DNA of 64,000 bases from contig CAIIXF020000005.1 in the NCBI GenBank assembly GCA_903813345.2, forward strand, positions 19,907,375-19,971,374, read 5' to 3'. The notes beneath the pieces are model-generated. The model worked only from the letters and a program-made list of their open reading frames with translations, had not been told where the DNA came from and did no database searches. Made by a program: the position numbers and the translations under genes. Of the stretch, positions 36,080-49,600 are shown piece by piece (the first letter of the stretch is position 1; each line of letters starts with the position of its first letter). The stretch is from Owenia fusiformis (taxonomy: Eukaryota; Annelida; Polychaeta; Sabellida; Oweniidae).

Positions 36080-36694
36080 CAGATGTAAGTTTTAGTCACA
36101 CCAAGGAGATCATAATGCCACTTTATAAATCTATGATTAGACCTATATTAGACTATGGCAATATTATATGGCACCCAAGACTCTTAGGAGAGGAGCGAAA
36201 AATAGAACAGATACAGAGAAGAGCTACCAAATTAATACCAGATTTGAAGAATAAGCCGTATCAAACAAGGCTTAAAGAGCTAAAGCTCCATTCCCTCCAC
36301 TACAGACGTAGACGAGGAGACATGATACAGGTTTATAAAATTATTAATGGAATTGACACTATAGAGCAAGCATACAGTAGCTCATTTTTTACCAAGGCCA
36401 CCACAACCACTAGAGGACACTCCATGAAAATGTACAAACACCACTGTAGCACCACCCTTCGACAGAACACCTTTAGCAACCAAATTATAGAAGACTGGAA
36501 CAGCCTCCCAGAGAAGGTAGTGACGGCCCAAAGTGTAGATCAGTTTAAAGGGAGACTAGACAAATTTTGGCTAAATTATCACTATGATATACATGTAGTT
36601 TAATATCTATTACATACATTTAAACTAAGATCTGAGCAACTACAGGACTTTTTAAGACCTTTCAGCTCAGAATTTGATGATGATGATGATGACT
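36080..36694 (+). mobile_element. 5'-truncated CR1-like LINE, RT C-terminus
   Basis: The open frame to 36603 encodes a reverse transcriptase C-terminal region: LYKSMIRPILDYGNIIWHP, IEQIQRRATKLI and TFSNQIIEDWNSLPEKVV, then a stop. The 3' end finishes in (GAT)n at 36675-36693, as CR1-type LINEs often end in a short microsatellite. The frame continues a little 5' of the recognisable part. Not a host gene. Confidence 0.8.
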
Positions 36695-36757
36695 GCAAAA
36701 TTTGTAAAATGATCCGCTCTCCGCCTTATGACCAATCACATTGCGAGACGCATGCGC

Positions 36758-37053
36758 CAGGGGCGGATCTGGGAACCAACAAGGGGGGGGGGCCAAATGT
36801 CAGGTCAGAGAAAAAAACTTCTTTTAGGTGCCCAAAAATTTTGGGCCCCTAAAACACAAAAGTGGGCCCAAATTTTGAAATTTTGAGGCCCATTTCCTTC
36901 AAAATATGGCCTGAAATTAAAAAATAAGGCCTTAAAAGGCCCAGTTATGACCTAAAAGGCCCACTTTTTGGGGCCTGGAGGTCTTTTTTGGCCCAAATAT
37001 TTTTTCTGGGCCCACCCAAGGGACCCCAGCCCCCCCCCCAAGATCCGCCAGTG
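36758..37053. mobile_element. hAT-like MITE with GGCGGATC ends
   Basis: Left end CAGGGGCGGATCTGGG and right end complement CACTGGCGGATCTTGG; the interior is rich in GGCCC/GGGCCC blocks and G or C runs. The interior portion (TTTTGAAATTTTGAGGCCCA) recurs at 40048 in intron 5 of the ARM/SPRY gene. Target duplication not clear. Confidence 0.55.
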
Positions 37054-37613
37054 TGCACAGTATCCATAAATGAAATTCTACATGGATCTTTCCTAACCTG
37101 ATATTTACTACTTATTGTGTTGAACTTCCAACTACCGTGAGTAGCCTATATGGGTTTGGGAGAACTTCCACCAAGATATCTGTACCTCAGTTTTAGGCTA
37201 GAGTTATCCTGTAAAGAAAATCCCCCTACCCTGCATACATGTATCACTGTTGCTATTGATGACATCTATTTTTGTAATGACTAAAACAGTCATAAGGTTA
37301 AATAACCCCCTTCCAATCTTTCTGTATCATGATTTTTTCAGGACAGTTCTACTACATCTGTTCTGATGCTTATGATTTAATGTGATTCTTTATTTAGTTC
37401 CAAGACTTCTAGTCTTGTGCGCATACACTACTAGTGGCCTATACTTATCTAATCTAAGACTTATAGTCTTGTGAGACTATAAAACTAGATACAAACAAGG
37501 AATAGGAAGTCAGAAACCTTTTAGAACTGTACATGTATATTGTGATTAAAATAGAAAGATAAATCTTAAGTTGTATTTTGAAAAATATAATAATGGGATA
37601 TCTCTGATCTCAC
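37054..37613. other. Upstream region of the ARM/SPRY gene
   Basis: No exon seen. Contains a small palindromic area (ACTTCTAGTCTTGT and ACTTATAGTCTTGT, about 37406-37462). The promoter and transcription start could not be placed. Confidence 0.3.
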
Positions 37614-40600
37614 ATGGGACAGAGGAGAAGTCGCGATACCGCGAAAAAATGTCCTGATGAGAACCCTGATACACGTAAGACTAGAAATCTTGACACTAAG
37701 GTAAATGATTCTGTGTGTGCAGTACAGTGTGCAGCATAAATTTCACATAAGCTTAGTAAATACATGTACCCTGATGCAAATAATGTAAAGAATGTCATAA
37801 TATTGTTGCAATTTTTCTAGTTTTTACTCTCTTACATGTACCTCTATTATTCCTTTCAATCCATTTCAGTAATATTGATTTGTGTCCAACGTGAATGTAC
37901 ATTGCACAACAATTTGATGTATTTCAGATTTGGACCTCAATTTGCTCTATGGATTAACAAAGTCAAGTAACCTGCAACTGAGGAAAAGTGCAGAGCAGAT
38001 GATTCTTGAAAGAGTTACCAGAAATGGTAGGTTCAGTTAAACATAATGGTCATGATGGCAAAGACTATAGCTTGAGCTTTTAATTACTCCAAATTAATTT
38101 GAAAGTATTAGCATTTACTATTTTATATGGTTGTATAAAGTGCATTTTATGCATTCCAGAGAGTCTTATGACAGGACTGCTGAATTGGTCATACTGTGAG
38201 AAAACAGCTGAACAGATCAAAGCTGTCACAGTAATGAGTGTCCTTTTAAAGTCAGGTACTGTACAATGTAAATGCAGTCAGATGGAAGGGTGAATGACAA
38301 CCTATGTAATTGGGGAAAAGTATTTGTTGTTTGTTATATTCAATAAGAATCTAAAAATTCAATTTGTCCAATAATATACTTGTATTATGATTAAACAAAT
38401 GACTTATATAACAAAACAACTTATAATACAGATAATGTATTTTTTCCTGTTTTTCCTTCTAGCTGATATGAGGTCCCAAGGGATGGGTTACCGGCTTGTG
38501 AAGCGTCTAGCTGAGTTGTTTGTAGAAAGTGTCTCCACCAATGAGGACTCCCTTTCACATGAGGGTGCCCTCTATCGTGATAGCATGCAGCAGTTGGCCC
38601 TTTGTGCAATTTTTGACTTTATTGTTGAATCAGGTAAGAGTGCCTCACTATCTTGAATTCATGATTTTTAGACAAAGAAGAGGGGGAGCAAAATTTGAAC
38701 AACATGAAAGGGGAAAAAATTAATGTGAAATACTAATAGCATGAAAATTATTATAATTATATAACTGTCAAAACTTTCCTTTTTGCACAAGATATATCAA
38801 GTATAATATAGTTTTTTTAAGTTAAAAAATTGATATACATATAGGTACCTGGGAAACCCCTGGAATTGCAACAAATAAAAGATATACATGTACATGTGCA
38901 TGAGTACATTACTCTCAGTAATAAAGCTCACACATCGCCATCCGCCGTCCACTCGTTCGGGAAGCGGGCGTAGTTCGTGCGCTGAGCGTTCGTTGGTCGC
39001 TCGCTATTCGCGCGAGATGCGGTCGTAGATCGCCAGCGCTCAATGCGCTGAGCGTCCGCTTCGCAGTCGTTCACCACCAGTGCAGTTGATGAGCATGTAA
39101 GATTCGGCCGTAGAATTCAATGCAACATTGCAACATTAATAACTGTAATCATTTTAAACTAGCATTCCAAGGGAGAAATGCAATTTGAAAGAAGTTATTA
39201 CTTTCAACGCATTATTCATTATTTTCTATTTTTATTTACCTTTTATAGCAATTCATAATTTGAAAGAAGTTATTACTTTCAACGCATTATTCATTATTTT
39301 CTATTTTTATTTACCTTTTATAGTAATTCATAATTTTATTTGAAATATTTTAATGAAATGAAGGGTTCAATAAAAATCGCGTAAAGATGCCTAAAACATA
39401 ACGCTGAGCGTCCGTTTAGCAGTTAAGATCTCGGCCGTAGAATGTCATATGAAACTGTATAAATGCAACATTACGCTTTGTGATCGGATAAAATAAGGCA
39501 TCGATTTCTGCAAGAAAATTCAACAAATCTAGAAGATTTTTTTTTCAAGATAAAGAGAAAGTTTACTCTTGAATTGCTTTAAGAATACAGTAGGCGCTGC
39601 AAACATGTATGTGTGAGTACATGTACATATTGATTCCATTGTCATATAAAAAGTTATTTATGCTATCCCATTTCAGCATCATGTAAGGAGTTCTTGTGTC
39701 AGCAGAACAAGGAATTTGTGAAGTGTTGCCTGGCAACCCTCACAACAACAAACAGAAAGGAAGTTATGAGGTTTGCCTTGTATACAATTCATCAGATTGT
39801 GCTGCATGGTGAGCCTTGTTCATATTATTTCTTGAGAAATATTGATGTAAACACTAGATACTTTTGCACACAGATTGTGATTCCCCCCCAGCTGGCTATA
39901 ATTATTAAAGGAAATTGTCCTGGTATTTACAGAAATTTAAACAATCATCAATTATTAGACTTTAAGTGCAGGAAATTCAAATTCATTTTTGTTTAATTAG
40001 GAATTGAAAAGAAGCTGTCACTGTTGAACAACACAATTATGGCTAAATTTTGAAATTTTGAGGCCCATTTTCTTCAAAATATGGCCTGAAATTAAAAAAT
40101 AAGGCCTTAAAACACCACTAAACTTTTCATGTATGAGACTACAGTAGTAATCTTAGGTCATCAAGTCTGTTACAGTGGACATTGTTATAGGTTTTTGATG
40201 AGTGGAGAAAATCTTGCCAAAGCTCTGTTGGTTTAAATCTTCATTTTAGTTAGATTCAAATGTTCCCATAATGTTTTTTAATCATTTTCAAACATACATA
40301 TATAGTATACCCCTTTAATGAGAAAAATTAAGTTAGGAGGTTTGCATATGAGCATAATACCCAAGACATATTGATTTTCCATAATAAATACGAAAAGTCA
40401 ATAGTAGTCTATTTAGATGTGTTCAAACTTAAGAATAAATGAATGGAAATAACATTTTATCTTTTCACTCTGCCTTATATGGTAAGTATATGTATTTCAT
40501 TTCATAATATTGCCATTACAGAGCCTCTCAGCTCCGAAGTTATTGATGCAGGGGGTATTTCTGCCATGTGTGCCTGTCTTCATAGCAACCAAGGAGACCC

Positions 40601-43600
40601 CACCCTACAGAGGGTTAGCCTACAGATCCTTGTCATCTTTGTCACAGTTACACAACAAGGTATGTTGTCCAATTATTACAAACAACAAGGTATTTAGTCT
40701 GTACATGTAACACAACCTGAGGTGTGGTATGTTGTCTAAGTAACACAACTTAAGGTGTGGTATATTGTCTAAGTATCACAGCATGAGGTGTATACATTTT
40801 GGCAACATGATTTCTTATGACAGCTACACAAGATATTAATAGTATTCCAGTACAAAGCGAGAATGTTACATTGTCATAGTAACACAACAAGGTATGTTGT
40901 CATGGTAACACAATTAGTTTTGTTGTCAAAGTGATTCAACAATCTTTCACATAGTGTCATATTTGAGATCATTGGATAAAATGTTTGTATGTCAACCTTT
41001 TGACACAAATCTATATGTGCCAGAAACAAGGTGTTTCAAGTTGATAAGCCAGATCTTTTTCATTTTATTCATTTAACTCGACGACCAAATATAATATGTG
41101 GCTATAATATCTTATATTACATATTTTGCAAGTTTATTTGCAATTACAGAAAGCAAGAAAACTTTGAGAGCTATATGTGGAGGGAATATTGTCCGTCCCG
41201 TTGTTATGTGCCTCAAATCTGATGACCCAGAATGCATCTATTCCTCTTTGGCTTTGCTACACGATTTTACTGTCAATGGTGAGCCCCTGACCTGCATTTT
41301 GTTATGACTGTTGAATCATACATTTAATGCTCAAATCTTATGATAACAGCAGTGATTTTGTGTGGCACAAGGGAGGATGTCAACACTGTCTAATAAAGTC
41401 ACTCTTAAAATCACTAGAGTCATTTGATCTGCAACTAAAAATTGGTAAAATTGAATGATTTTAAAAAATGTTTGTCATAAAAATGACACAGTTGAAATAA
41501 AAATAACCTTTATTTGAACCATCAACTTCATTTATTTTATAAAATGAGTAATCACCATGGATTTGGTGGTTGGCCCTCAGGATCTGTAACAAATTGTCAC
41601 ACAGGTGGTCATGATAATGCACCATTTCCCTTGTAGATTTATGCAAAGATGAGATTTGTGGTGTACCAGGAGTTCTTTTTTGTCTCACTAAGATCCTCAC
41701 CAACAGTGAAGCAAATGTACAAAGACTTGTATTGCGTCTTCTCAGTTTCTTAGCTCTTAAGAATGGTTAGTGTTTATCTTATTATCCTGGTTAGTGTTTA
41801 TCTTATTTCCTCTTCATAATATGAAGTTTACTTTATTGTATTCTAATTCCTCATGGAATGCGCTATGTCTCAATTTCAACTAGATATCTAAGTTAAAAAC
41901 ATTTTTCTAAATAAGATACATGTACAGTTAATGTATTTGTTTTCTACAGGTTCTGTATATTGACTATTTATAATAATAGAGGTTCATTTTTGTACACAAT
42001 TGCACATATGTTCATTTATTTTTCAGATGTTTTCCAAGAACAGCTAGTGCAGCAGAAAGATCTCATGAAACATTTGTCCATATACTTGGCAAGTAGTGAT
42101 AAAGAAGTCGTCCACTGGGCATTGGTTCTTATACATGATCTAGCAATGTCAGGTAATGTCTCTATTATGGCTTACAATTAAACCAAATAAGTTTGGTCCT
42201 GGTTCAGATATTTTCTCTTTTGAGAATGTATTAATATAAAAAATGTATTAGCACAACACAGTGATCAAAAAGTGACGAAATTTTGATCACCCCTCATCAC
42301 GATTGCACTGTACGAAATGATGCCTCCAGATGCAGTATATCTACATGTATGTTAATAATAATGTAATCACTAACCATCAATTAATGGAGAAAGCTTGAGT
42401 CATTTATTTGGAGAAAGTGCATGGCTGTACTTATACGTCCACGAGATTGTAATTTATATGTAACAAACATTGGACAATATTTACTGCAAGCGTCGTCTGA
42501 TTTCTCTTGAGAAAAGCATTGCCGAATGCGTAATGTTCATGCACCCACTGCTCAGTACACTTAGATTTTAGCGCAGTTCATTCCTCAATATTTAGACATG
42601 ATAAAACATAATTTAGAATAAAAGTGTGGATGTGAAATTAATTATTGAAATACTTACATTCATACTGATTACTGTCGTGAAATTATTTTCGAAATCCGTC
42701 CAGAAACAGTGGTGTAAAACGACGTCTCCCGCAACCGACCTTAACATGTCTGTTTGACGCAACAACTTTACAATCGCAAGTTTCAAGGTTATTTACAGAA
42801 AGATGACGGAAAAAGATGACACCATAGCAACTTAAAATTTAAATTATCATTCAGTACAGGCCCCCTAGTATCACCATTGAAAAAATCAGAAAATTCTAAT
42901 AATTTCAAGTATTTCTATTCTGCTCTCCAAGGAAACGTGTTTTACAAAAAATATAGATCAAGAGCGCGTGGATTTTCTATTTAAAAGTGATTCCCGGGTA
43001 CTTGATCAAAATAATGTCAGTATTTGATCACTGTGCAAAAGTGATTATGTTTTCAGTTTTAGGTTCATCCCCTTTCTTCCTCTCAAATTTTAAGTGATGA
43101 TAAACAGTTTTTCTTTCTACATTACGGAATGTTTTACGGAATGTAAAACATTCCATTAAACAAAAGACATTCAAATACATTAAGGAAATGGAATCGCTTT
43201 TGCATAATTACCATTAAATCCTATATAAAGAAAAGCCTATGCATCCAAACACCTGCTTTACATATGTACATGTATCTCATCCAAACATCTCTCAATGTGA
43301 ATACTTTTTCTTGGTTCCTATTTTGTTATCTCCTATTGACTTGATTCAAATATTAAAAAATCTTGAAATAAGAACATTGAACACTCAATAATCTAGATAC
43401 TATTTACCAGTCCCATTGGTGTTTGGATAAGATAGGTTTAACTGAACTATTAAAATAAAAAGAGATGAATCTTTTATCCAAATAGGGAAGGGTATGGCTG
43501 AGAAGGTTTACAAGAATAGTGAGAAGTTGATTGTGTCCCTGGTGAGCCTAACCCAAGCCCCAGATTCTGTGATACAGCGATTACTAGCCGAAACTCTTGG

Positions 43601-46600
43601 ATTCTTCAACTCATGTGGTGAGTATGTGATATGTAGATCTCACATAATCAGTAGAATTCATGTGGTGAATGATCTCAATAACTCAATAATTTGGATTGAT
43701 CGCTAAATGCTATGCTACTTCTTTTGTGCACTCTGAACACTCATCCATTTGGTTCACTAATTTGTGGAAAAACTTAAAATTAATAATCCATCTTGATGAG
43801 TGCTCTACAGGTAATCTCACTGTTCTTTTGTTAGAGACCTTAGCAGCAGGTGTAGTGAGAGATGGCGTATTGAAGACTGTTCTACACTTTTCCTCAGGAC
43901 AAGATCCAGAGCTAAAGTTCTGGGGAGCTGCCATGCTGCTCAATATGACCATGACATCAGGTAATATAATAATATAGTACGGAAAGCGATAGGGGACATG
44001 CGCATAATTCAAAATCGAATGGAGTTTTAACATGGGAGTGATATCACACACCGCGGCCCAGTCAGATAGATTTCATCGCGCACTGAATGAATTACATGGG
44101 CCGCGTTGTGCAAAGTTAATTAAAATAAAGTGCGCAGAAATTCCGGCATTCAGTGCGCGATGAAAAAATGATTATCTGTGAATAAAAAACGAATAAAAAT
44201 TCGTGGCACCACGAATTTGATTTTTTTCGAAAGACTGCGGAGTGAACCAGCGAAATGTCAATTTTGGATAATATTGATGGCTCTAACGAGGAGAACTTTG
44301 AGATTTCCCGATTCTAGCGCGCAGCACATCCAGGACATGCGCACTTTTATCAGATTCGATTCTAATATGGTTTCAAAGATAATGTTCATTAAAAGAGGGC
44401 GTATGCATACAGATTACACGTTGCGTTATGTTGAAGTGACCCTTGCAAAGGGTTCCATTGAAAATATATTATTTTGGGCCATTTCATATCTTTTAATTGA
44501 TATTGTATAAAATATTTTCAATGTTTGAAAATTATAATCTTATAAATAACATTTTATGTAATAAAACTGTAACGAAATGGTAAATACGGAATATGATGCA
44601 ATACAATGCAGTGCAATATGATGTTATAAAATGCAGTGCAATATGATGCAATGCAATGTGGTGCAATATGATGTAATACAATGCAGTGCAATATGATGCA
44701 ATACAATGCAGAGCAATATGATGCAATACAATGCAGTGCAATATAATGCAATACAATGTAGTGTAATATGATGCAATACAAAGCAGTGTTATATGATGCA
44801 AAAAATGCAGTGCAATATGATACAATACAATGTAGTGCAATATAATACAATAAAATGCAGTGCAATACAGTGCAATATTATGCAATACAATGCAGTGCAA
44901 TGCAAAACAATGCCGTGCAGTGCAATACAATGTAGTTCATTTCAATACAATGCAGTGCAATACAATGTGGTACAGTGCAATACAATGCAGTGCAATACAA
45001 TACAGTGCAATATAATACAATGCAGTGCATTGCAATGCAGTGCAATACAATATGGTGCAGTGCAATATATTGCTGTGCAATACAAAACAATGCAGTGTAA
45101 TATAATACAGTGCAACACAATGTGGTACAGTGCAATACAATGCAGTGCAATACAATACATCGCAGTTCAATACAGTGCAATACAATGTAGTGCAATGCAG
45201 TGCAATAAAATGCAATACAGTTACAATGTAGTTCATTTCAATACAATGTAGTTCATTTCAATACAATGCAGTGCAATACAATGTGGTACAGTGCAATACA
45301 ATGCAGTACAATACAATACATCGCAGTTCAATACAGTGCAGTGCAATACAATACAGTGCAATACAATACATCGCAGTTCAGTGCAGTGCAATACAATACA
45401 GTGCAATACAATACATCGCAGTTCAATACAGTGCAATACAATGTAGTGCAATGCAGTGCAATAAAATACAATACAGTGCAATTCAATACAATGCAATACA
45501 ATACAGTGCAATACAAAACAATGCTGTGCAATAGAATACAGTACACTGCAGTACAATACAATGCAGTGCAATAAAATACAATGCAGTGTAATAAAATGCA
45601 GTATAATTCAAGACAATGCAATACAATACTGTGCAATACAATACAGTGCAATATAATACAATGCAGTGCACTGCAATGCAATGCAATACAATATGGTGCA
45701 GTGCAATATATTGCAGTGCAATTCAAAACAATGCAGTGTAATACAATGCAGTGCAACACAATGTGGTACAATGCAATACATTATAATGCAGTGCAATACA
45801 ATACAATGCAGCGCAATACAATGTAGTACACTGCAGTACAATACAATGCAGTGCAATAAAGTACAATGCAGTGCAATATCATATAATACAGTGCAATACA
45901 GTACAATATAATGCAATAGAATACAATGCAGTGCAATAGAATACAATGCAGTGCAATACAATAAAATGCAGTACAATACAATACAATGATGTGCTATACA
46001 ATACAATACAATGCAATGAAATGCAATTCAATGCTATGAATGTACACCTTCTACAGTCAAATAAACACAGATAAAATTGTAATAGTATGTTAGTGTATGG
46101 AGTTTGAAGTGGGTGGGGGATACAATTACCAGTCTGCTGATTGATGACTTAATAACTTAGAAAAGATCTCCTAGCTTTTAACAGGTGGCACTTATGTCTA
46201 CCTTATGTTCTTGAACAATCTCGTCTAAGAATACAGACCCGTATCCTGGATTAACCTGGGGGAGTGGTTTTACCAAGGGGGAGATTTGGCCAAGAGGGGG
46301 GGAGCTTTTTGACAGTTATGGCAAAAAAATCATGCGAAAAGTGTTACTAAGAATGGTGAAAAACTGCATGATTTTGAACGAATATTTGGCAAGGGGGAGG
46401 GGGGTGAGGCCCCCTGGCTACGGCCATGGAATACATATAGGAACTTTCCTTCTCCCAGAAGAAATGGTATACAGGTATTACATCAATCATTCAGGTATTT
46501 TGTATACGAAGGTCTGTAGTTACTTTATTGAAAGATGGCAGTGTACACTGTGTACTACCATTTTGAGGTCAGTTTGACTTTATAATTCTGCGCACTATAA

Positions 46601-49600
46601 TCTGTAATTCTCATAGATATCCTCTCTAGAGGCATCACTGTGATCCAAAATTACAATTTCGCAGGTCAAGTCTGCAGTCTTTCGAAAAAAGTTGAATTCG
46701 TTGTGCTACCGTTTCTTGTTGGGCATTTATCAACAGAAAACTATAATTACATCGCGCCAGCATATACAAGCTTCAGCGCGATATTTTGAGTGTGTTAATA
46801 AATAAAGTGCGCAGCTCGATCTTACTGGGCCGCGGTGTGCGATATCACTCATAAACAATTTTTAATTGCGCACTGAATGAATTACAGGGGGCGCGTTGTG
46901 CAAAGTGAATGAAATAAATAAAGTGCGCAGAAATATATCTGACTGGGCCGCGGTGTGTGCTATCACTCCCATGTTAAAACTCCATTGAATTTTAAATTCT
47001 GCGGTATATCCCCTTTCGCTTTCCGTAATATAGTATTAACAAATAGCTGAACTTTTTTAGCAATAGTATTCTGAAAAAGCAGATTTGTCAAAGTCTGAAA
47101 TTAATCTGGGAAGAGGTGTAAATTTCAGAAATTGTTGCTTTCTTTTCGAAGGATGATTTTAGTTGCTTTTCTGACTGAATGAGTTAGTAAATGATAAATT
47201 CATTTTTCATGATGTAAATTGCCCTAATAAAGTGGAATTAACAATACACAAAAAACTTCATTTTTAGATGCTGTAAAATGTGAGATACTAGAGACAGGAT
47301 GCCTTCATGTTATTATGGACCTAGCAATTAGTGAACATGAAAACTCACAGATATCAGCACTGGCAGCTAAAACATTAGCTATGCTACAGTTTACAGGTAC
47401 AAAAACATTAGCTATGATGCTGTTTACAGGTAAAACATATCTAGGACATTCTTCAGGTGAAGCATTACATGTAGCTACTGTATGCTACAGTTTACAGGTA
47501 CAAAAACATTAGCTATGATGCTGTTTACAGGTAAAACATATCTAGGACATTCTTCAGGTGAAGCATTACATGTAGCTACTGTATGCTACAGTTTACAGGT
47601 ACAAAAACATTAGCTATGATGCTGTTTACAGGTAAAACATATCTAGGACATTCTTCAGGTGAAGCATTACATGTAGCTACTGTATGCTACAGTTTACAGG
47701 TACAAAAACATTAGCTATGATGCTGTTTACAGGTAAAACATATCTAGGACATTCTTCAGGTGAAGCATTACATGTAGCTACTGTATGCTACAGTTTACAG
47801 GTACAAAAACATTAGCTATGATGCTGTTTACAGGTAAAACATATCTAGGACATTCTTCAGGTGAAGCATTACATGTAGCTACTGTATGCTACAGTTTAAA
47901 GGTTCAAAGGACCAGTTTACAGATCATAAAATAAGCTATGCTACAGTTTACAGGTAACTGTGAAAGACTATCATATAACTGCAATAATATGATGAAAAAT
48001 GATGAAAGTTTAAACAGATTTTCAAAAAGTATACATGTACCTTTGTGCATACCAAATTGTTGAAAACTAGTGAAGGAAGGAATTAGCATAAATTTTCATT
48101 ATAAAATGTTGTCATTTTTTTTATCTCAGTACATTATGTATTTTGATCAGATATCAACTTAAGATCAACGCTCTTTCTCTAGTTTAACCTCTTGAATACC
48201 TGGAGTGACAAGATTTCTCGTCATCTCAGATCTTGAAACCCAGAATGACGAGAAAATCTGCCACAAAATTTTTCACTAAAATTGCTCTAATTTGAACAAT
48301 TATCAACCAATTTACACGAAAATTGTTTTTAAATGTGTAGAAATGATATCTGCCATCTAATTTTACTAAGATGAGCGTCTAAAGTTGTAAAGGTATGTAG
48401 TAAAATCTCAAAAGATAGCAAAAATGAAAAATTCTCTGGTTTCAACCGATTTTAGAGCCTGGGATTCAAGAGGTTAAAGAGTTTACACAGTGAAGCAGTG
48501 ATAACTGCTAATGGACAGTATCTTTCAGAAAGCCCACTTTGTATTGAGGTTGAGGAGGAAGGTTCAGCTATAAGAGTCAAGTTTGGACGTAACACTCTCA
48601 CTCTACCCAACAGTGAGGTTAGTCTGAATTCAAAAATGATAAAATTCCAACAATGATTAATGTTATCTTGATGAATACATTTTGATTAAAACCATTTTAA
48701 ATCAAGATATGTAAAATGCTAGACTCATTCAATGTAACATGTTCACAAGTTAAACTAATATATTGTACACAAAACTAGAATGAGACTTAGGAGATCCCCC
48801 AATTGATGGTAGTTTAAACTACATTTCTGCGATGATAACATTTTCCAGCTTGAAGTGTTGATGTGGAACTGTGAAGTATTCGCTGCATCATTCCAAGGAA
48901 GCTATGATAACAGCCAGCCTATTGAACTCTCCTTCTCAGAACATGATGTTGGCAACTTTGTTGTTCTATCTGGTACAAAATCTGCTTATCAGTCCCTAAA
49001 AGGTGAAGCTCTCAATCAAATATATACTCATGTAATTGTTGTTAGAATCAGTATTATTTCAGCTGAGGTACTAATGTTAAAGATTACAGTACAGTATAAT
49101 AGAAGGGTTTACAAATAGCTCATTGATAAGTAGAATATAGAAAGTAATAAATATACATGTACTTTATTTTCCAGGCCTGTTCATCAGTTTACCAGTTGAA
49201 CTTTATGAATGTGCAGACACGGGACGAGTTATAGTGCTCTGTAAGATTGCAGAAGACAGAACACTTGCTGTCATCAAATCTGGTCCTAAAATCCATGCTG
49301 AGTTCACATGGGGTAAGGAAGCCTGCCAACAGTTTATAAGATATTAAGTTGTAACCCTGGAGCAAATTAATCATACTTTTGTGCGAGTGTTTCTATTAAA
49401 CTCCCACAATATATACAAAGAATTATAGTTACAATTAAACCTGTGTATTTTGAACACATATCCTTAAGAGGTGTTTACCTGATTTAGTCACCTCAGAGGA
49501 TTCAATGAAGTAAGTGCTGAGAAAAAGGTACTTCTAACTGAAGACACAGTTTTTCCTGTATGGATAGAATTATACAATTCAGTGTTTACCAATAAGTCTG

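Larger units (their letters stand above)
37614..47396 (+). other. ARM/SPRY gene: exons 1-12 (armadillo repeats)
   Basis: Exons 37614-37674, 37928-38026, 38160-38255, 38463-38633, 39677-39808, 40522-40659, 41150-41278, 41637-41765, 42027-42152, 43486-43617, 43811-43960, 47268-47396. All twelve end in phase 1. Exons 3-12 are 96-171 bases, so each encodes about one 42-residue repeat. Typical helices: IDAGGISAMCACLHSN, VVHWALVLIHDLAMS, LAAKTLAMLQFT. The one-repeat-per-exon symmetry is typical of repeat expansion by exon duplication. Confidence 0.85.

Noticed and set aside
44532-46006. Many long open frames on both strands
   Set aside because: All arise from the 5-bp satellite, which avoids stops in several frames; the proteins are repetitive Cys/Ile/His or Gln/Asn/Tyr strings.
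47397-47958. CRISPR-like or coding repeat
   Set aside because: Direct 101-bp tandem units with no spacers; frame is lost after the first decoy donor.
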